NCBI GenBank assembly: GCA_019348195.1
Contig: JAHWJX010000018.1
Location: 1 to 36,821 of the forward strand
Source of the DNA: Pseudomonadota bacterium
GTDB taxonomy: Bacteria > Pseudomonadota > Alphaproteobacteria > Caulobacterales > Caulobacteraceae
Reading direction: 5' to 3'
DNA: 36,821 nt
A program made the position numbers and the translations under genes. How positions within the stretch are numbered: position 1 is the first letter of the stretch; each line of letters starts with the position of its first letter. The notes below the pieces were generated by a model that did no database searches, had not been told where the DNA came from, and was given only the letters and a program-made list of their open reading frames with translations. Positions 33,124 through 36,821 of the stretch are shown here, piece after piece.

Positions 33124-35589
33124 TCACCAGCCGTAGTTCAGCCGGGCGTAGACGAAGCGGCCGTTGAACCCGAAGGGCGAGTACTGGGAGAAGGCCACCG
33201 CATTGGTGGCGTTGACGTGCGGGAAGTTGATGTTGGGATACTTGTCGAAGACGTTGTCCACTCCGATCGCCAAGCCCAGCCCGAACGGGAAACGGTATCG
33301 CCCTTCCAGGTCGAGCAACTGCTGGTCGCCGGTGATGATGTCCAACGAGCCGTTGGCCGCAGTGCCCGGCTGCAGCGCGCTTCCGTAGTGGGTGAGTCTG
33401 ACCGTCCCGCCCAAAGGCCCGTTGTCCCAGTCTGTGCTCAAGACCAGCTTCTCCCTGGGCGTGCCCTGCTCGAAGGTGAGGCTTTGGACTCTCCCGAAGA
33501 TAACCGGCGGCGCGGGAAGCGTGGACAGGGCGTTGCTGGTGGGCACCCGCGTCACGTCTGTCTCGTTGACGTTGGCCGCCACGATGAATTCGAAGTTCCC
33601 GGCCGTTTCAGCCTCCAGTCGCCAGCGCGCGACCAGGTCGACGCCCTTGGTCTCGGTGTCCACCCCATTGATGAAGAAGCGGGCCGTGGAGGCGCCGAAC
33701 GGCTGGAGCAGGCGGAAGATCTCACGCTGGGTCGGCGTGCCCGTCGCGATGCCCTGGATGTTCTCCGACAACACGATGCGGTTGGTCACGTCGATGCGGT
33801 AGGCGTCCACGGTGAGCTCGAACCGCCCACGCCGGAAGACCGTGCCGAGTGCGTAGTTCACCGACTCCTCAGGCTCGAGAGGACGGGAGCCGAGCACTTG
33901 CGCCGTTGGGCTCGTGGCGGGGAAGGTGCCGATCTCGAACGGCAGTCCGTTGATGAAGTTGGTGGAGGTGGCGGTGAAGAAGGCCTGCTGCAGACCGGGC
34001 GCGCGGAAACCTGTCGTCAGGGAGCCGCGGACCGCGACAGCGGGGGTGAAGTCGTATCGCGCGGAAAGGCGGCCGGTGCTGGTGGAACCGAAGTCGGAAT
34101 AGCTCTCGACGCGCCCGGACGCCGCAGTCAGGAACTGAGGCGTGATCTGGGCCTCCACATCGACGTAGGCGCCCACGTTGGAGCGGTCCACGTCCACCTC
34201 GTTGGAAGGTAAAAAGCCAGGAAAGCCCTGGGCGCCCTGGGCTCCCGGGAAAGGGCCGCGATCATAGGAGGCAGGCTCGCCGGCGCGAATTCCGTAGGTT
34301 TCGCGACGGCTCTCCAGGCCGAAGGCCAGGTTCACCGGCTCGGCGAGCCCCACTTCGAAGCGGCGCACGAAGTCCAGGCCGAGCACGATCTGGTCATAGG
34401 TGAGGCCGCCGGAATCGAAGCTGGTGGGAGAAGCCGCCCCGCGCGAGACATTGACCGAGTTCTCGGTGCGGTAGTCGATCTCGTTGCGGCCGTACACGAG
34501 GTTGAGATCGACGTCGAAGCCGGCCACCTGCCCGCGCACGCCGGCCGCTGCGGTGTAGTCGTCGATCGTGCTGGCGATCTTGGGCAGGAAGCCGTTGGGA
34601 TAGATGGCGGGCACGTTGCGCGGGTCCCCGACGATTCGGGGGAAGGCTGCGCTTTCTCCTTCGCGGTGCTGATATCCCGCCCAGCCGTAGACTTCATACC
34701 CGCCGGCCAAGGGGAGCCCGGCGTTCAGGTAGAGGGTGGCGTCCTCGACGCGCGGATCGCCATAGCGCGAGGTGATGCGGGGCGGGTTGACCCGAACGTC
34801 AAGGTCTCCGCGGCTGGTGGGCTCGCGGTCGCGGTATTCAGCCGAGACGGTCACAAAGCCGTCAGCTCCGAGCGGCAGCCCCTGCCAGCCGGAGACGGTG
34901 ACCGTGGTCCCGTCATTCTCCTCGCGGCCCTCTGGGATTCGGAAGGTGTCCACCGTGGTGCGGTACTGGCCGACGGTGGCGGTGACTCCGCCGCCTGAGC
35001 GCTCCTCCCTCAGCCGGATGTTGATCACCCCTGCGATCGCATCGGAGCCGTACAAAGCCGAGGCCCCCTCGCGCAGCACCTCGACCCGGTCGATCGCTGA
35101 GGTGGGAATGGCGTTCAGGTCGACGGCCGCCGAGCCGCGGCCGATGGAGCCGTTGACGTTGACCAGCGCCGTTTGGTGCCGCCGGGCGGAGTTGACCAGG
35201 ACCAGCGTCTGGTCCGGGGCGAGCCCGCGAAGGGTGGCCGGCCGGATGACGTCGGTGGCGTCGGTGATCGCCGGTCGGGGAAAATTGACCGAGGGCGTTG
35301 TGACGGAGAGCGCCTCGGCCAGCTCGGTGGTGCCCTGCTCGGCCAGCGCTTCGGCGGTGACCACGTCCACAGGCGCCACCGTCTCCAGCCGGGAGCGGCC
35401 AGGCGCCCGGCTGCCGGTGACGACGACCTCGTCGACCTCGGCGGGCGCATCGTCCCCGCCGTCGTCGGGGGGCGATGCGCGCGGACCGGCCGCGGCGCCC
35501 TGGTTGCCGGCGTCTTGGGCCCAGACGGGGGCGGCCAACAGAAGCGGCAGGGCGGAAACAACAGTGAACAGGGCTGCTCGAGTGATCAT
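33124..35589 (-). CDS. TonB-dependent outer membrane receptor
   Basis: An 821-residue receptor for an unknown ligand. A signal peptide (residues 1-24, ending APVWA) leads to an acidic Asp/Ala-rich spacer and the TonB box DEVVVTGSR (about 53-61). The plug domain (about 70-200) shows LRGLAPDQTLVLVN and DRVEVLREGASALYGSDAIAGVINI. The rest is a 22-strand barrel with FRAPGLQQAF and a late VDNVFDKYPN, and it ends YARLNYGW with a C-terminal aromatic. It resembles the receptors common in Caulobacterales and Sphingomonadales, many of which take up sugars or iron complexes; no ligand gene is adjacent. GAGGAG lies only 3 bases ahead of the ATG. It has its own 222 bp upstream region. Confidence 0.92.
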   Translation of the reverse strand: MITRAALFTVVSALPLLLAAPVWAQDAGNQGAAAGPRASPPDDGGDDAPAEVDEVVVTGSRAPGRSRLETVAPVDVVTAEALAEQGTTELAEALSVTTPSVNFPRPAITDATDVIRPATLRGLAPDQTLVLVNSARRHQTALVNVNGSIGRGSAAVDLNAIPTSAIDRVEVLREGASALYGSDAIAGVINIRLREERSGGGVTATVGQYRTTVDTFRIPEGREENDGTTVTVSGWQGLPLGADGFVTVSAEYRDREPTSRGDLDVRVNPPRITSRYGDPRVEDATLYLNAGLPLAGGYEVYGWAGYQHREGESAAFPRIVGDPRNVPAIYPNGFLPKIASTIDDYTAAAGVRGQVAGFDVDLNLVYGRNEIDYRTENSVNVSRGAASPTSFDSGGLTYDQIVLGLDFVRRFEVGLAEPVNLAFGLESRRETYGIRAGEPASYDRGPFPGAQGAQGFPGFLPSNEVDVDRSNVGAYVDVEAQITPQFLTAASGRVESYSDFGSTSTGRLSARYDFTPAVAVRGSLTTGFRAPGLQQAFFTATSTNFINGLPFEIGTFPATSPTAQVLGSRPLEPEESVNYALGTVFRRGRFELTVDAYRIDVTNRIVLSENIQGIATGTPTQREIFRLLQPFGASTARFFINGVDTETKGVDLVARWRLEAETAGNFEFIVAANVNETDVTRVPTSNALSTLPAPPVIFGRVQSLTFEQGTPREKLVLSTDWDNGPLGGTVRLTHYGSALQPGTAANGSLDIITGDQQLLDLEGRYRFPFGLGLAIGVDNVFDKYPNINFPHVNATNAVAFSQYSPFGFNGRFVYARLNYGW

Positions 35590-35811
35590 GGGCTCCTCGT
35601 AGGGCCGAAACGTGAGTCTCGCGCCGACGAGCACCAGCCCACAAGCCTGACAGCTTGGCAATGGGTGAGTCCGCCTGTCCTTGTCAGGATGGTGGGGTCA
35701 CGCCGGGGCGTGGTGGATCGAGCAAGCTGTGATGAGGGGAGATGGGCCCCTGAGAGGGAGTTGACGGCGTGTTTGTCGCAGCGCGTGCCGGGGCGGAGTT
35801 CCTGTTCAGCC
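35590..35811 (-). promoter_or_regulatory. Upstream region of the TonB receptor with overlapping dyads
   Basis: A 222 bp gap between the TonB receptor start and the CorA stop, which must carry the receptor promoter. It contains CAAGC-N6-GCTTG (35642-35657) and the overlapping CCTGACA (35646-35652) / TGTCAGG (35682-35688) inverted repeat. Either could be an operator. No Fur-like 19-bp box was recognised, and no coding sequence is supported here. Confidence 0.3.
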
Positions 35812-36771
35812 TTAGAACCAGCCCCGCTTCTTGAACCACAGCAGGGGCGCCACGCCCGTGAGCACGATGACGGTCAGGGCGGCGGGGTAGCCCCAGCGTT
35901 CGTTCAGCTCCGGCATGAACTCGAAATTCATGCCCCAGATCGACGCCAACAGGGTGGGCGGCAGAAAGGCCGCCCCTGCCACGGTCAGCGCCTTGATGAC
36001 GTTGTTCTGGGTGTTGTTGATAAAGCCCAGGGTGGCGTCCAGGAGAAAGCTCACGTTTCCCGTTTCGAACGAGGCCTGGTCCAATAGGAACTGCACGTCG
36101 CGCGAAATCTCCGCCACCCGCTCCTTGCGTCCCGGATCGCCGCTCATCTGCGGCGCCAGCGTCGCATAGCTGAGCAGCCGCGCCAGGCTGACCAGGCTCT
36201 CGCGGATGTCGGCGTTGATCACCTGGGCGCGGCCCAGCACCCGCAAGGCGGCGTTGAAGTCGGTCGGCGTGGGCGCGAACACCTCCTTCGACAGCACGTC
36301 CACCTCCGAAGCTGTGCGCTCCAGCACCTGCGAGGCGCGATTCACGACGGCGTCCACCAAGTTCAGCAGGGTGGTCGCGCCCTCAGGGCAGAGCCGCGCG
36401 TTGCGAGCGGCCTCGGCCGTGAAGATGGAAAAGGCGCGGGGCTCGATGTAGCGCAAGGTGATCAAACGCTCGCCCGCAAGAACAAAGGTCACCGGACCGA
36501 TCTCCGGGTATTCGGTGTCGGCGTTGATCAGGACCATGATGGTCATGAAGGTGGCGCCGCCCTCCTGATACAGGCGGCTGGACGGCTCCAGCTCCCGCAT
36601 CTCCTCGGGCGTGGGGATGCTCAGCGCCAGGTCGCGCTCGACCCGCAGTTCTTCCTCCCGCGTGGGCTGGACGAGGTCGATCCAGGAGGCGTCCTCCGGC
36701 AGGCGCCAGTTCGCCAAGTCGGCGGGAGCGGTTTCGACCTCCGCCAGTGCGGAGCGCACGAACTTCAGCAT
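35812..36771 (-). CDS. corA: CorA-family magnesium/divalent-cation transporter
   Basis: A 319-residue inner-membrane channel of the CorA family. A long cytoplasmic N-terminal domain (about 1-255) has the acidic and helical stretches expected for the funnel. The two C-terminal membrane helices follow, with the selectivity motif GMN (in IWGMNFEFMPEL, near residue 280) at the end of the first, and WFKKRGWF as the basic end. This shows a complete, normal-length protein. GGAG lies 7 bases before the ATG. It is the last gene in the window, with only 50 bp beyond it. Confidence 0.93.
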   Translation of the reverse strand: MLKFVRSALAEVETAPADLANWRLPEDASWIDLVQPTREEELRVERDLALSIPTPEEMRELEPSSRLYQEGGATFMTIMVLINADTEYPEIGPVTFVLAGERLITLRYIEPRAFSIFTAEAARNARLCPEGATTLLNLVDAVVNRASQVLERTASEVDVLSKEVFAPTPTDFNAALRVLGRAQVINADIRESLVSLARLLSYATLAPQMSGDPGRKERVAEISRDVQFLLDQASFETGNVSFLLDATLGFINNTQNNVIKALTVAGAAFLPPTLLASIWGMNFEFMPELNERWGYPAALTVIVLTGVAPLLWFKKRGWF

Positions 36772-36821
36772 GGGGCCGCTCCGTGGCCCGGAGCGACGAG
36801 TCCGTCAACCAGGCTTAGCGC

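Overview
This is a GC-rich chromosomal segment from a bacterium that looks like an alphaproteobacterium of the Caulobacterales type. That reading rests on protein style (an alphaproteobacterial-type ArgG, Caulobacter-like cpa/tad genes, a large TonB receptor, glutaryl-CoA dehydrogenase), dense gene packing and possible CtrA-type and Caulobacter-type promoter motifs. It is inferred from sequence alone; no rRNA or other species marker is present. I found no tRNA, rRNA, CRISPR array, IS element, phage gene or attachment site.

Region 1 (1-5253) is a signalling block. Two divergent, homologous multi-pass membrane sensor kinases face away from each other (the left one is cut by the window edge). 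The right one is followed by a single-domain response regulator, then by a PLP-dependent alpha-oxoamine synthase-type enzyme, then by a convergent REC-histidine kinase protein. Membrane kinase plus stand-alone receiver plus alpha-oxoamine synthase recalls the CqsA/CqsS and LqsA/LqsS/LqsR signalling systems, but no ligand or partner can be proven here.

Region 2 (5391-14785) starts with an OmpW-like porin and then holds a tightly coupled arginine biosynthesis operon argC-J-B-F-R-H-G. Gene order (argCJBFR core, with the regulator inside), the sequence style of ArgJ, ArgB, ArgF, ArgR and ArgH, and a TGCAT-N4-ATGCA operator-like palindrome at the argC start all point to an actinobacterial-type cluster in a proteobacterial setting. 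ArgG looks native. argD is missing. A 19-codon mini-ORF bridges argR and argH with ATGA overlaps at both ends. A lipoprotein PQQ-dependent sugar dehydrogenase follows.

Region 3 (14820-24106, minus strand) is a Tad pilus/secretion operon, transcribed cpaB-cpaC-tadG-tadE-tadE-cpaE-cpaF-tadB-tadC. It has secretin, ATPase, platform proteins and pseudopilin-like TadE/G proteins, but no Flp pilin, prepilin peptidase or cpaD in this window. The CpaE ATPase has lost the P-loop lysines. Divergent from it is a TPR protein fused to a GT-D-type glycosyltransferase domain.

Region 4 (25612-36771) is ordinary metabolism and transport: msrA, glutaryl-CoA dehydrogenase, a DUF885 metallopeptidase-like protein, an APC amino-acid permease, an SDR dehydrogenase, a threonine/serine dehydratase-like enzyme, a TonB-dependent receptor and CorA. 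Gaps here are short: 27602-27810 (209 bp) and 35590-35811 (222 bp) contain no gene I can support.
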